Assembly (NCBI RefSeq): GCF_030068475.1 | Contig: NZ_JAQOSP010000133.1 | Location: 17,335 to 81,334, forward strand | Source: Roseofilum acuticapitatum BLCC-M154 | GTDB lineage: Bacteria; Cyanobacteriota; Cyanobacteriia; Cyanobacteriales; Desertifilaceae | DNA length: 64,000 bases | Reading direction: 5' to 3' | Part shown: positions 7,763-16,261 of the stretch, piece by piece | Numbering within the stretch: position 1 is the stretch's first letter | Layout of the letters: the number at the start of each line of letters is the position of its first letter | Position numbers and translations under genes: made by a program | The notes under the pieces: model-generated | The model's input: only the letters and a program-made list of their open reading frames with translations | What the model was told of the DNA's origin: nothing | Databases searched by the model: none

Positions 7763-8164
7763 ATGAGATATTTGTTAGACACCAATGTAATTATTACATA
7801 CCTAAACAATCGCTCTACCGCTATTAGAGGACGCTTGCAGCAAATACCGGTTCAGGATATTTGTGTTTGTTCTGTTGTTAAATCTGAATTGTTTTATGGG
7901 GCAAACAAAAGCAATAATCCGGTTAAGACATTATCCAAGCAAAAGGAGTTTTTGTCAGAATTTGTCTCGCTTCCATTTGACGATCGTTCAGCAGAAGTCT
8001 ATGGAAGCATTCGAGCGGATTTAGAGCGAAAAGGAACGCCGATTGGTGCGTATGATTTGCAAATTGCAGCGATCGCCATTTCCCATAACTTAACCCTGGT
8101 AACCCATAATACCAGGGAGTTTGCCCGAATTGATAGGTTGAATCACGAAGATTGGGATGCTTAG
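7763..8164 (+). CDS. vapC: PIN-domain ribonuclease toxin (VapC/FitB-like)
   Basis: 133 residues from MRYLLDTNVI at 7763; in-frame ATGs at 7742 and 7751 are possible alternatives, the former overlapping the antitoxin gene. PIN-domain acidic residues are visible: D6 in LLDTNV, E in KSELFYG, D in GAYDLQIAA, and the C-terminal LVTHNTREFARI block. VapC-type toxins are magnesium-dependent RNases that cut tRNA or other structured RNA. Co-transcription with the upstream ribbon-helix-helix gene supports a functional pair. The protein looks full length with all expected acidic residues. Confidence 0.85.
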   Translation: MRYLLDTNVIITYLNNRSTAIRGRLQQIPVQDICVCSVVKSELFYGANKSNNPVKTLSKQKEFLSEFVSLPFDDRSAEVYGSIRADLERKGTPIGAYDLQIAAIAISHNLTLVTHNTREFARIDRLNHEDWDA

Positions 8165-8194
8165 ATATAGCGCTGTGCGCTAGGGTTAGAAAAT

Positions 8195-8752
8195 ATGCTT
8201 TCTAAACGGTTTGAAAATGCCTTGATCTTGGCGCACCAACTGCACCAAACCCAAATCCGTAAGGGTTCGGGAGTTCCTTATATTGCCCATTTATTGGGAG
8301 TGGCCAGCATTGCCTTAGAATACGGTGCAACCGAAGATGAGGCGATCTCGGCACTGTTGCATGATGCCATAGAAGACCAAGGAGGAAAAGCAACCCGCGA
8401 TCGCATTCGAGAAGAATTTGGAGATACCGTAACCGCTATAGTCGAAGGATGCACCGACGCTGATACGACACCTAAACCCCCTTGGCGACAACGCAAAGAA
8501 GCCTATATCGCCCACCTTCCCCAAGCTTCTGCCTCTGTTCGCCTCGTCTGTGCTGCCGATAAACTCTATAATGCTCGTTCCATCCTCAAAGACTATCGCC
8601 AAGTCGGAGAGAGCATTTGGGACAGATTTAAAGGTGGAAAAGCCGGAACCCTATGGTACTATCAAGCTTTAGTTCAAGCCTTTCAACAAGCAGATAACAC
8701 CCCCCTTGTCCAAGAACTTGCCCAAGTAGTCGCCGAAATGCAAAACCTATAA
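8195..8752 (+). CDS. HD-domain phosphohydrolase, RelA/SpoT hydrolase-like (MESH1 type)
   Basis: 185 residues. The N-terminal block HQTQIRKGSGVPYIAHLLGV with H32, then ALLHDAIED with the HD pair at 56-57, matches the hydrolase half of RelA/SpoT proteins, and LVCAADKLYNARSIL fits the later metal ligand. There is no synthetase or TGS domain, so it resembles stand-alone small alarmone hydrolases (MESH1). Known substrates of relatives include ppGpp and NADPH; which applies here cannot be read. It starts 30 bp after the PIN gene, with a small AGCGCtgtGCGCT palindrome between. Confidence 0.8.
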   Translation: MLSKRFENALILAHQLHQTQIRKGSGVPYIAHLLGVASIALEYGATEDEAISALLHDAIEDQGGKATRDRIREEFGDTVTAIVEGCTDADTTPKPPWRQRKEAYIAHLPQASASVRLVCAADKLYNARSILKDYRQVGESIWDRFKGGKAGTLWYYQALVQAFQQADNTPLVQELAQVVAEMQNL

Positions 8753-8838
8753 TGCTTTGCGCGGTAATCGGACACTCCCCCATTCCCCCATTCCCCCCTA
8801 TCATAGGAAAGACAGCACATTTTCTTAAGACGCAGACT

Positions 8839-9258
8839 ATGGCAGAAGAACAAAGCACAGCACCCAAAAAAGAAAAGCCACCAGCCCCAGAAGACAAACC
8901 CTTCGCGGACTTTATTCAACAGGATTATCTCCCTGCCCTACAAGCGGGACTCGAAAAACAGGGCATTAGTGACCTAAAGCTCAACTTTACCCAAGCCAAA
9001 ATAGCTGTACAGGGTATGGAAAAAGAACCCCCCTGTTGGCAAGTGATCGGAACTTGGAAAAAGGGCCAGCACCAATTTAATGTTTACTTTTTTAAAGAAG
9101 ACATCACTGGACAACGGGCCTTTTCCTACTCCCTGAATGGTGCTAAACCCAGTACCCTCGAACCGTTCTTGATTGATGAGCGTAAAATTAATCTGGGTCT
9201 ATTGGTCTTTGGGGTTGTCACTCGTTTGAATGGACAAAAGTGGTTGACGCTCAATTAA
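8839..9258 (+). CDS. DUF2996 family protein
   Basis: 139 residues starting MAEEQSTAPKKEKPPAPEDK; this ATG was preferred to one at 8752 because the upstream extension is proline-rich non-family sequence overlapping a spacer. After a charged, proline-rich tail of about 25 residues comes the DUF2996 domain (FADFIQQDYLPALQAGLEKQ, PCWQVIGTWKKGQHQFNVYF, ending LLVFGVVTRLNGQKWL). The family is nearly restricted to cyanobacteria and plants and has no assigned enzymatic function. It appears monocistronic and is followed by a hairpin. Confidence 0.85.
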   Translation: MAEEQSTAPKKEKPPAPEDKPFADFIQQDYLPALQAGLEKQGISDLKLNFTQAKIAVQGMEKEPPCWQVIGTWKKGQHQFNVYFFKEDITGQRAFSYSLNGAKPSTLEPFLIDERKINLGLLVFGVVTRLNGQKWLTLN

Positions 9259-9275
9259 TCCATCTTTAGAGCCAA

Positions 9276-9295
9276 GGAGGGGAATCTTCCCCTCT
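9276..9295 (+). terminator. Hairpin after the DUF2996 gene, possible terminator
   Basis: GAGGGGAA and TTCCCCTC form a perfect inverted repeat 17 bases after the stop codon. There is no strong T run behind it, so termination would be weak or another mechanism applies. Confidence 0.4.
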
Positions 9296-9542
9296 AAGCA
9301 TTTATTCTGGGTGAATCCCCATCGATACCCATCAAGGTGGCAGGCGATCCCCATCTAGTCATGAAATGCTGATAGACTGAGGATCGCGACAAATCCCCAA
9401 AAACCGCACGATCCCCAAATCCTAATTTTAAGAATTAACAAGACTCTAAAATATGCATTAAATTGTGTGGATTATTGGAAAATAGAAGCGATACAATTCA
9501 AAGACTACTAAACAAGGCAAGCAAGCTGAAGGAGACCGACCT

Positions 9543-11375
9543 ATGCAGGCCACAACACTAATAGCCACTCGAAGAACGGGCGCATATGCCCTTATGGATA
9601 GCTTAAAACGGCACGGAGTCAAGCACATTTTTGGTTATCCAGGAGGAGCAATTCTACCGATTTATGATGAATTGTATCGCTGCGAAGCCAATGGAGAAAT
9701 GAAACATTTCTTGGTTAGACATGAACAGGGGGCTTCCCATGCGGCGGATGCTTACTCCCGTGCCACTGGTAAAGTGGGCGTGTGTTTTGGCACGTCTGGC
9801 CCTGGTGCAACGAACTTAGTGACGGGTATCGCTACGGCTCAAATGGACTCGATTCCCATGGTCGTCATTACTGGACAGGTGACTAGGGCAGCCATTGGTA
9901 CAGATGCGTTCCAAGAAACGGATATTTATGGCATCACCTTGCCTGTGGTTAAACATTCCTATGTGGTGCGTCGGGCCCAAGATATGGCTCGGATTGTGGC
10001 GGAAGCGTTCCATATTGCTAGTACCGGACGGCCGGGGCCTGTTTTGATTGATGTGCCCAAGGATGTGGGAACAGAAGAGTGTGATTATGTGCCAGTAGAG
10101 CCGGGAACGATTAAGTTACCGGGGTATCGGCCTACTATTAAGGGTAATCCTCGGCAAATTAATCAGGCGATCGCCTTAATCCAAAATGCAGAACGGCCCT
10201 TACTCTATGTGGGCGGTGGGGCGATCGCCTCTGGGGCCCATGCTGAACTGAAAAAACTGGCGGAATTGTTCCAAATTCCAGTAACCACGACGTTTATGGC
10301 TAAGGGGGCCTTTGATGAAAAACACCCCTTATCTGTAGGCATGTTGGGAATGCATGGTACAGCCTATGCTAACTTTGCGGTGAGTGAATGTGACTTATTG
10401 TTGGCTGTCGGGGCCCGCTTTGATGACCGGGTAACCGGGAAACTGGATGAGTTTGCTTCCCGTGCCCAGGTGATCCATATCGATATTGACCCGGCGGAAG
10501 TAGGTAAAAACCGCACTCCAGATGTGCCTATTGTTGGTGATGTGCGTCAAGTGTTGCTGGATCTTTTGGCTCGCTGCCATCAAATGGGTTTATCGGGTCA
10601 ACCGGCTAAAACGACTTTGTGGTTAGAGCGGATTAATCGCTGGCGTACGGACTATCCTTTGGTTATTCCCCGTCCGGAAGGGCAACTCTCTCCCCAAGAG
10701 GTGATTTATGCGGTGGGTCAACAAGCTCCGGATGCGTTTTATACCACGGATGTGGGTCAACACCAGATGTGGGGAGCGCAGTTCCTGGAAAATGGCCCTC
10801 GGCAATGGGTTTCTAGTGGTGGCTTAGGAACTATGGGCTTTGGGATGCCTGCGGCTATGGGGGTTAAGGTGGCTTTACCGGATGAGCAGGTGATCTGTAT
10901 TGCTGGAGATGCCAGTATCCAGATGAATATTCAGGAACTGGGAACGATCGCCCAATATGGCATTAATGTCAAAGTGGTGATTATTAATAATGGTTGGCAA
11001 GGGATGGTACGCCAGTGGCAGGAAACGTTCTATGGTGAGCGCTATTCTGCCTCGAATATGGAAATGGGAATGCCTGATTTTGTCAAACTCGCTGATGCTT
11101 ATGGCATTAAAGGCATGAAAATCGATAGCCGAGATCAGCTTGAAGGGGCGATCGCCGAAATGCTTGCCTATAATGGCCCCGTCATCCTCGATGCTCATGT
11201 CACCCGCAACGAAAACTGTTATCCCATGGTGGCTCCAGGTAAGAGCAATGCCCAAATGATTGGCTTGCCTACTCTGAATAAAGAACAGCCCTTAGAGTTA
11301 CTCTATTGTGCTAGTTGTGGAGCGAAGAACGTCACCAGTAACAAGTTCTGCCCTGAATGTGGCGCGAAACTCTAA
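9543..11375 (+). CDS. ilvB: Acetolactate synthase large subunit with C-terminal zinc ribbon
   Basis: 610 residues. Catalyses the thiamine-diphosphate-dependent condensation of pyruvate to acetolactate or acetohydroxybutyrate, the first common step of branched-chain amino acid synthesis. Seen: N-terminal [30 protein letters not shown], catalytic Glu in [15 protein letters not shown], the FAD-linked middle domain, and the ThDP motif [12 protein letters not shown] with [13 protein letters not shown]. The last about 25 residues add a zinc ribbon with CxxC pairs at 589/592 and 603/606 ([18 protein letters not shown]), beyond the catalytic core. A GAAGGAG ribosome-binding site precedes the ATG. The small subunit gene ilvN is not in the window. 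Confidence 0.95.
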   Translation: MQATTLIATRRTGAYALMDSLKRHGVKHIFGYPGGAILPIYDELYRCEANGEMKHFLVRHEQGASHAADAYSRATGKVGVCFGTSGPGATNLVTGIATAQMDSIPMVVITGQVTRAAIGTDAFQETDIYGITLPVVKHSYVVRRAQDMARIVAEAFHIASTGRPGPVLIDVPKDVGTEECDYVPVEPGTIKLPGYRPTIKGNPRQINQAIALIQNAERPLLYVGGGAIASGAHAELKKLAELFQIPVTTTFMAKGAFDEKHPLSVGMLGMHGTAYANFAVSECDLLLAVGARFDDRVTGKLDEFASRAQVIHIDIDPAEVGKNRTPDVPIVGDVRQVLLDLLARCHQMGLSGQPAKTTLWLERINRWRTDYPLVIPRPEGQLSPQEVIYAVGQQAPDAFYTTDVGQHQMWGAQFLENGPRQWVSSGGLGTMGFGMPAAMGVKVALPDEQVICIAGDASIQMNIQELGTIAQYGINVKVVIINNGWQGMVRQWQETFYGERYSASNMEMGMPDFVKLADAYGIKGMKIDSRDQLEGAIAEMLAYNGPVILDAHVTRNENCYPMVAPGKSNAQMIGLPTLNKEQPLELLYCASCGAKNVTSNKFCPECGAKL

Positions 11376-11479
11376 AAAATCGGGAATGGGAAAGATGGGA
11401 ATATTACCCTCTTCCCCATTGCCTACCCCATCTCCCCATCTGCCCTTAAGATAGAACAGATGGCTATGGCATTTGGGTT

Positions 11480-12310
11480 ATGAAAAAAGCAATCTGCACC
11501 GCTTTCGTCCTTCTTGGTTTCAGTTTAGCGGCTCCTGTAGCCGCAGAAGATTTAGAACATCTGAGACAACTGCTCTCTTCTAAACAATGTCCGATGTGTA
11601 ACCTGAGCGAGTCAGGGTTAAGTATGGCTCAGTTAGAAAATGCCGACTTAACGCAAGCGGATTTAAGTTTTGCTAATTTGGATAATGCTGATTTAAGTGG
11701 GGCGAATTTGAGCGGCGCAGATCTGACGGGAGCGCTGTTGTATAAGGCAGATTTGCGACGGGCGAATTTAGCGGGAGCCAATTTAGCGGGAGCCAATTTA
11801 ATTGGGGCAGATTTATCTTATGCTGACCTGACGGGGGCGAATTTGGCTGGGGCAAATTTGAGTGGCTCGAATATGGCTAATGCTCAAATTGAAGGAGCGA
11901 TTATTAATACGGCTATTCTCAATGGGGTGATTGACTTTCCGGGTGGGGTGCTGAGTCCGGAGGATTATTATCGGTTAGCGTTTGTGGATGCTCGTGCGGG
12001 AAATCATCAAGGAGCGTTGCAAAAGCATAGTTTAGCCTTACAGATCGATCCCAATTTTGCTCCCGCTTATTTGGGACGGGGGGTGAGTCGCTTGCAACTC
12101 GGAGATGGCAGTGGGGCGATCGCCGATTGGACAGTAGCCCGTACTATTTTTGAAACTCAAGGCAATGAAGAAGGCTCCCAAATCTCTCAAGAGTTTATTG
12201 AAGTGACGGAAAAGGCGATCGAAGAAAGCAAAAAAACGAGACGACGGGGAGGTGGGTTTATGGGTATTGTGAATCAACTCGCTCCGATGTTGCTGCAATT
12301 CCTCTTGTAA
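11480..12310 (+). CDS. Secreted pentapeptide-repeat protein with TPR-like tail
   Basis: 276 residues. Residues 1-22 are a signal peptide (MKKAICTAFVLLGFSLAAPVAAE). A CPMCNLS motif (about 38-44) precedes roughly 20 A(D/N)LxX pentapeptide units to about residue 145, which would form a right-handed quadrilateral beta helix. From about 160 (DYYRLAFVDARAGNHQGALQKHSLALQIDP) there is one or two TPR-like units. The C-terminus (FMGIVNQLAPMLLQFLL) is hydrophobic. Likely periplasmic or thylakoid-lumenal; the function is unknown and cyanobacteria carry many such proteins. The gene stands alone. Confidence 0.8.
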   Translation: MKKAICTAFVLLGFSLAAPVAAEDLEHLRQLLSSKQCPMCNLSESGLSMAQLENADLTQADLSFANLDNADLSGANLSGADLTGALLYKADLRRANLAGANLAGANLIGADLSYADLTGANLAGANLSGSNMANAQIEGAIINTAILNGVIDFPGGVLSPEDYYRLAFVDARAGNHQGALQKHSLALQIDPNFAPAYLGRGVSRLQLGDGSGAIADWTVARTIFETQGNEEGSQISQEFIEVTEKAIEESKKTRRRGGGFMGIVNQLAPMLLQFLL

Positions 12311-12839
12311 GGCAGAATCAAGGCTCTAGCATCTTCCTCTTCTCAGCATAATCCACAGGTAGTAAAAACTCAGTGATATTACTGAGTTCAAGGATTGAGT
12401 CTGCCCTAGGTTGTGGCTATTTCTAAGGGACAAAAACTTCCAGAACAACCTCTAGCACAGTCATAACCGTCTGTTCAGCCAGCCTAGAGCCGAGAAAACG
12501 GCCCGTCAATTCCCCAAGTATACTTCCTGAAAAATACGGATATAAGAACTTCATCATTTTTGAGTAATTCAGAAAATTTGCCCTCCAAATCTTTAAATAT
12601 TTTTTAAAACTCCTGTGGATTTTAGTGGATTCTAAAAACTTTGCGTAAAATTCATGAAATTGCAAAGATTCGGTCAAGATTGGAGCTTTAACCTTGTCAG
12701 ATAAAAAATAAAACGACTATGCTAATAGGTGAAATCTTAAAGCTCATGCTTTTTTAGAGTATCAACATCAGCGATCGCTCAATCGAGCAACTAAACCAGA
12801 AAAAGCAAGCATCTACTTGAGTTACGGAAGCACCCCATT
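12311..12839. other. AT-rich spacer without a convincing gene
   Basis: 529 bases between the pentapeptide-repeat gene and a small ORF. A minus-strand frame of 84 codons at 12423-12677 exists but has no recognisable family, no good ribosome-binding site and a Phe/Lys/Tyr composition typical of chance frames in AT-rich DNA. No tRNA or strong hairpin was seen. Confidence 0.5.
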
Positions 12840-13031
12840 ATGAACAAGATCCTTAAAAACCGGAAATCCTCTTCTTCTACTAATGAAGCCTGGGACGGAG
12901 AATTTAAATCAGAGGCTCCTAAGTGGGCAGAAAGACTAATCAGAGAAGAATCGGTCGATAGTGACTGGGAATGGGGAAAAGTGATCCCCATTTTGCGGAG
13001 TAATAGATTTGAAACCTGTAATGTCAATTAG
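12840..13031 (+). CDS. Small hypothetical protein
   Basis: 63 residues, no family recognised. It is hydrophilic, with a serine stretch SSSSTNEAWDGEF followed by APKWAERLIREE and DWEWGKVIP, a composition more protein-like than the opposite-strand frame. There is no strong ribosome-binding site. A good intrinsic terminator lies about 70 bases after its stop codon on the same strand, which supports transcription through it. It could instead be a chance frame. Confidence 0.35.
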   Translation: MNKILKNRKSSSSTNEAWDGEFKSEAPKWAERLIREESVDSDWEWGKVIPILRSNRFETCNVN

Positions 13032-13102
13032 GTTAGGTAGAGTGATATTCAGAATCTTTTTTATTTCAAGATAGCACCATTTTGCGGTTAGATAACTGGG
13101 TG

Positions 13103-13128
13103 ATGACCGACTTCAGTCGGTCATTTTT
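13103..13128 (+). terminator. Rho-independent terminator
   Basis: ATGACCGACT and AGTCGGTCAT form a perfect 10-bp stem with a TC loop, followed by a run of T. Orientation is plus strand, ending whatever transcript covers the small ORF at 12840. Confidence 0.8.
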
Positions 13129-13154
13129 CTGGGAAAGTGTGGAGTTATCGTCAT

Positions 13155-13553
13155 TTAGAATGAAGCGAAATACCGTTCAATCAGGATAATCGCCACGATA
13201 TCATCAATGGGACGGGGGGGTTGGCGCATTCCTTGAGGAATCAGACGAGTGAATCCTTGAGGAGGATACATGAGCCAATAGCGATCGCGAGCTTCTAAAG
13301 TAGAATATCTCTCATCCACCTTAATGATTGGGACAGTATCGGCAAACTCCGGTTTCAGCTTGGCTTCCCATGCTTTCGAGGTGGTTTGATTTCCCATCAC
13401 CAATACCGAAACTCCATACTGTTGGCACCATAGCTTTAAAGTGGCGATCGCCCGATCCGACGCAACCACCTCATGCTCCCATACCTGGCGATCTTCGGAC
13501 ATCACGGCAATACCACACTTATCCTTACCCGGATCAAAGCCTAGAATCATCAA
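13155..13553 (-). CDS. RNase H-fold (YqgF/RuvC-like) protein
   Basis: 132 residues. The start MMILGFDPGKDKCGIAVM is the first beta strand of an RNase H fold with the catalytic Asp in GFDPG; SVLVMGNQTTSKAW and VDERYSTLEARDRYW match the YqgF/RuvX-type pattern, and PRPIDDIVAIILIERY provides the last acidic residues. It is related to, but distinct from, the canonical RuvX involved in pre-16S rRNA processing; a role in nucleic-acid cleavage is inferred from the fold only. It is divergent from pepF across a 105-bp spacer. The second Met (13550) may be the true start. Confidence 0.75.
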   Translation of the reverse strand: MMILGFDPGKDKCGIAVMSEDRQVWEHEVVASDRAIATLKLWCQQYGVSVLVMGNQTTSKAWEAKLKPEFADTVPIIKVDERYSTLEARDRYWLMYPPQGFTRLIPQGMRQPPRPIDDIVAIILIERYFASF

Positions 13554-13658
13554 TTATTCGACTTCCTGCTTCTTCATATCCTCTCATTGTACGCTAGGGA
13601 AGAGACGAAGACTATGAGACAATCTAAAGCAAAATAGCATCAACAAAACTCACTGACT

Positions 13659-15461
13659 ATGACAACACTCACCAACTCACTAGAATCCCCCCAAGAATGG
13701 GATCTTTCCGACCTCTATCATGGCTTAGACGACCCCAAAATCCAACAAGATCTCGATCGCCTCCAACAACAAGCAACCACCTTTCGCCAAACCTATCGCG
13801 GCCAAATTGCCCAACTCTCCCCAGAGCAAATCCTCAACTGCTTACAACAACTCGAAACCCTCTTTCAGGCTTGTGGATACCTTTGGGCCTATCCCAGCTT
13901 AGTCTTTTCCGCCGATACCCGCAACAGCGCCGCCAAACAACTCCTCGACCGGGTAATGGAAGCCGTTACCACCCTAGAAAATGATGTCCTATTTTTTGAT
14001 TTAGAACTCAAACAATTACCCGAATCACAACTCAATCAACTGCAACAATCTCCCGAATTAGCATCCTATCACCATTACCTGCAACAAATTGCCAAATTTC
14101 GCCCCTACGCTCTTTCTGAAGCCGTTGAACAAACCCGAAATCAAGATAACTTAACCGGTCGTAGCGCCTTTATTCAACTCCGTTCTTTACATCTGGGCGA
14201 ACAAAACTATACTCCAGTAACCACCCCAGAAGGAAAAACAGCCGAAACCGAAGCCGATCTTTCTGCCCTGCGTTTGCATCCTTCCCCAGAAATCCGTTAT
14301 CAATCCTATCTCTCCTTACGGGAAGTCATGCAGGAACATAACTTGCTCTATGGCTATATTCTCAACAGTATTGCCCAAGATCATAAGCTCGAAAACAAAA
14401 TGCGAGGTTATGACTCTACCCTCAGAAAACAACTCTTAGAAGATCACGTTTCTGAACCCGTCTTTCAAGCCATTATGACGGGCATGGCTGACCGCTACGA
14501 TCTATTTCAACGCTATTACCATCTCAAGGCGAAAACCCTAGGGGAAACCATTCGTAGTTGTGATATTTATGCTCCTTGGACACAAGACCCTAGCCCATCT
14601 TTACCCTATAAATCAGGAGTTGAAATCCTCTTAAATGCCCTAGAGAAATTTGATATTAACTATGCTCGTCGTGCTGAAGAATTTTTCCTGAAAAACTGGG
14701 TTGATGCCAAAGTCAGACCGGGAAAACGGGGGGGTGCGTTTTGTGCTTATAGTCATGGCAAACATAGTTATTTATTGCTCTCTTATACTGAGGACTATAA
14801 CTCCCTATTTACCCTAGCCCATGAAATGGGTCATGGTTTACATTTTGCCTGGATTGATGACCACCAAAGTTATTTTAACAGCAATCCGCCTATGGTGATG
14901 GCTGAAGTGGCTTCCACATTTAATGAATTGTTGTTATTAGATTTTCTGCTTGACTCTTCCGATCCCGCTTTGAAGCTCTCTATTTTAACCGGACAACTCG
15001 AAGATCAATTAAGCTTACTGTTTCGTCAGAGTACCATTAGTCGGCTAGAATTGCTGATCCATGAGCGAGCCACAGAAGGCAGTTTTGACCACCATTTTGT
15101 GAATCAAAAGTGGATGGAGTTATATGAACAGCTTTGTGGAGATTCCGTTACTTTATTGCCTGAACACCAATATGATTGGGCGAGAGTTGGTCATATTTTC
15201 TTTAAGCCTTTCTATTGCTATCAATATACCGCTTCCCATATTGTCAGCTTGGCCTGTTATCAACAGTATCGACAAGTAGGTAAGGAGTTTGTGCCCGGAT
15301 ATTTAGACTTATTATCCACAGGGGGAAGTGTAGATCAGGTTGAGGCTCTTAAGCAGTATGTGGGGATTGATTTGACGGATTCAGCGACCATTTATCATGC
15401 TCTGGAGTATGTTCAAGGCTTAATCGATCAGTTGGAAGAAACGTTAAAAGCTAGTTTTTGA
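13659..15461 (+). CDS. pepF: M3-family oligoendopeptidase F
   Basis: 600 residues, normal for PepF. Zinc metallopeptidase cleaving oligopeptides in the cytoplasm. The active-site HExxH is in LAHEMGHGLHF near residue 387, with the third ligand Glu in MAEVASTFNELLL about 25 residues on. The family N-terminal start WDLSDLYHGLDDP and the late HIFFKPFYCYQYTASH block are present, so the protein is complete. The stop codon's last base is also the first base of an inverted-repeat element, so that element sits immediately against the 3' end. Confidence 0.93.
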   Translation: MTTLTNSLESPQEWDLSDLYHGLDDPKIQQDLDRLQQQATTFRQTYRGQIAQLSPEQILNCLQQLETLFQACGYLWAYPSLVFSADTRNSAAKQLLDRVMEAVTTLENDVLFFDLELKQLPESQLNQLQQSPELASYHHYLQQIAKFRPYALSEAVEQTRNQDNLTGRSAFIQLRSLHLGEQNYTPVTTPEGKTAETEADLSALRLHPSPEIRYQSYLSLREVMQEHNLLYGYILNSIAQDHKLENKMRGYDSTLRKQLLEDHVSEPVFQAIMTGMADRYDLFQRYYHLKAKTLGETIRSCDIYAPWTQDPSPSLPYKSGVEILLNALEKFDINYARRAEEFFLKNWVDAKVRPGKRGGAFCAYSHGKHSYLLLSYTEDYNSLFTLAHEMGHGLHFAWIDDHQSYFNSNPPMVMAEVASTFNELLLLDFLLDSSDPALKLSILTGQLEDQLSLLFRQSTISRLELLIHERATEGSFDHHFVNQKWMELYEQLCGDSVTLLPEHQYDWARVGHIFFKPFYCYQYTASHIVSLACYQQYRQVGKEFVPGYLDLLSTGGSVDQVEALKQYVGIDLTDSATIYHALEYVQGLIDQLEETLKASF

Positions 15462-15584
15462 TATCAAGTCCGTTGGATATAGTATGTCATTGCGAGTGGA
15501 ACGAAAGCAATCTCAGCAATATCGGGAGATGTGGAGATTGCTTCCCGGAGGTCGCAATGACAACTGTTTAATCGGACTTGATAT
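15461..15584. mobile_element. MITE-like inverted-repeat element, TIR ATATCAAGTCCG
   Basis: 124 bp with perfect 12-bp terminal inverted repeats ATATCAAGTCCG / CGGACTTGATAT. A second nested inverted pair lies inside: TGTCATTGCGA...GAAAGCAATCTC and GAGATTGCTTC...TCGCAATGACA. The whole can fold into one long hairpin. It has no coding capacity. Elements with the same termini lie at 41101-41226 and from 63851. No clear target-site duplication was seen. Confidence 0.8.
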
Positions 15585-15589
15585 GAGTT

Positions 15590-15908
15590 AAATGTAGGGG
15601 CAGGTTTATCCATATCTCTCGCTTCCCACCGATAACCTTGGTGAACCTGCCCTCAAACGTTCGCGGGAGTGGGAGCGGGTGGGATTACCGATGGGTGGGG
15701 CGGGTTCAGAAAATTGATCGTTTTGTGTCCTAATTTTTGGTTAAACCCGCCCCTACGAAATGGATGAATAATGATCAATCTTGGGGGCAAAGAAACCGGG
15801 TTTCTGCCAAAGTTGAGTAGACGAACGAGAAAATAAACAAGAAACCCGATTTCTGGGTTAAGAATGGAGGGATAAATTGTTAATTGTTCATTGTTAATTG
15901 TTCATTGA
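15590..15908. repeat. Cluster of dispersed repeats (GGGCGGGTT, AGAAACCGGGTTTCT and TTAATTGTTCATTG units)
   Basis: About 15695-15765 carries a diverged copy of the GGGCGGGTTCAG...AACCCGCCCCTAC unit seen near 3.8 and 3.95 kb. About 15790-15858 holds the palindromic pair GAAACCGGGTTTCT / AGAAACCCGATTTCT. About 15875-15908 has alternating TTAATTGTTCATTG units. These are non-coding; the spacer between pepF and the YaaW-type gene (about 800 bp) is mostly repeats plus a GUN4 remnant. Confidence 0.75.
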
Positions 15909-16046
15909 TTACAGGTTACAATCTACAAGTCTCGACGCGAGAGAAGAGACCCCCGGCAACATCCACCACCCACCCATACTACCAACCCACAACCAAACAC
16001 ACACGGTAGGTGACCGTTTATACTAAGAGAAAAATCGAGGTCTTCG

Positions 16047-16120
16047 TAGTTCATCATCCGCTTCCTTCCACTGTTGCTGCTGCAACAGGTGCTGCAAGTA
16101 GCGATAATCAACCTCTTTAT
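16047..16120 (-). pseudogene. Remnant of a GUN4-domain gene
   Basis: On the minus strand, a frame opening at 16211 contains EVDYRYLQHLLQQQQWKEAD followed by DEL. This closely resembles the first helices of the GUN4 domain (VDY-x-x-L-x-x-L-L-x-x-x-x-W-x-EAD). The frame then ends in unrelated RRPRFFS and a stop; the remaining porphyrin-binding part of the domain is absent. GUN4 activates magnesium chelatase, and the domain is widespread in cyanobacterial proteins. Interpretation as a decayed fragment is an inference from about 24 residues. Confidence 0.5.
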
Positions 16121-16261
16121 CCGACCTGTGTCTGAAGGTGGGGCCAGCTAGGGATGGCGATCGCAGGGTAGAATAGAGAGCGGACTTCAACCGAACTTTT
16201 AAAATCTCCAATAGTATTAACGGTTTTCAAATGGTCTTTACTGTACATTCTATAGATAATC

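Noticed and set aside
12423..12677. 84-codon minus-strand frame
   Set aside because: No family resemblance, no ribosome-binding site, AT-rich chance composition.
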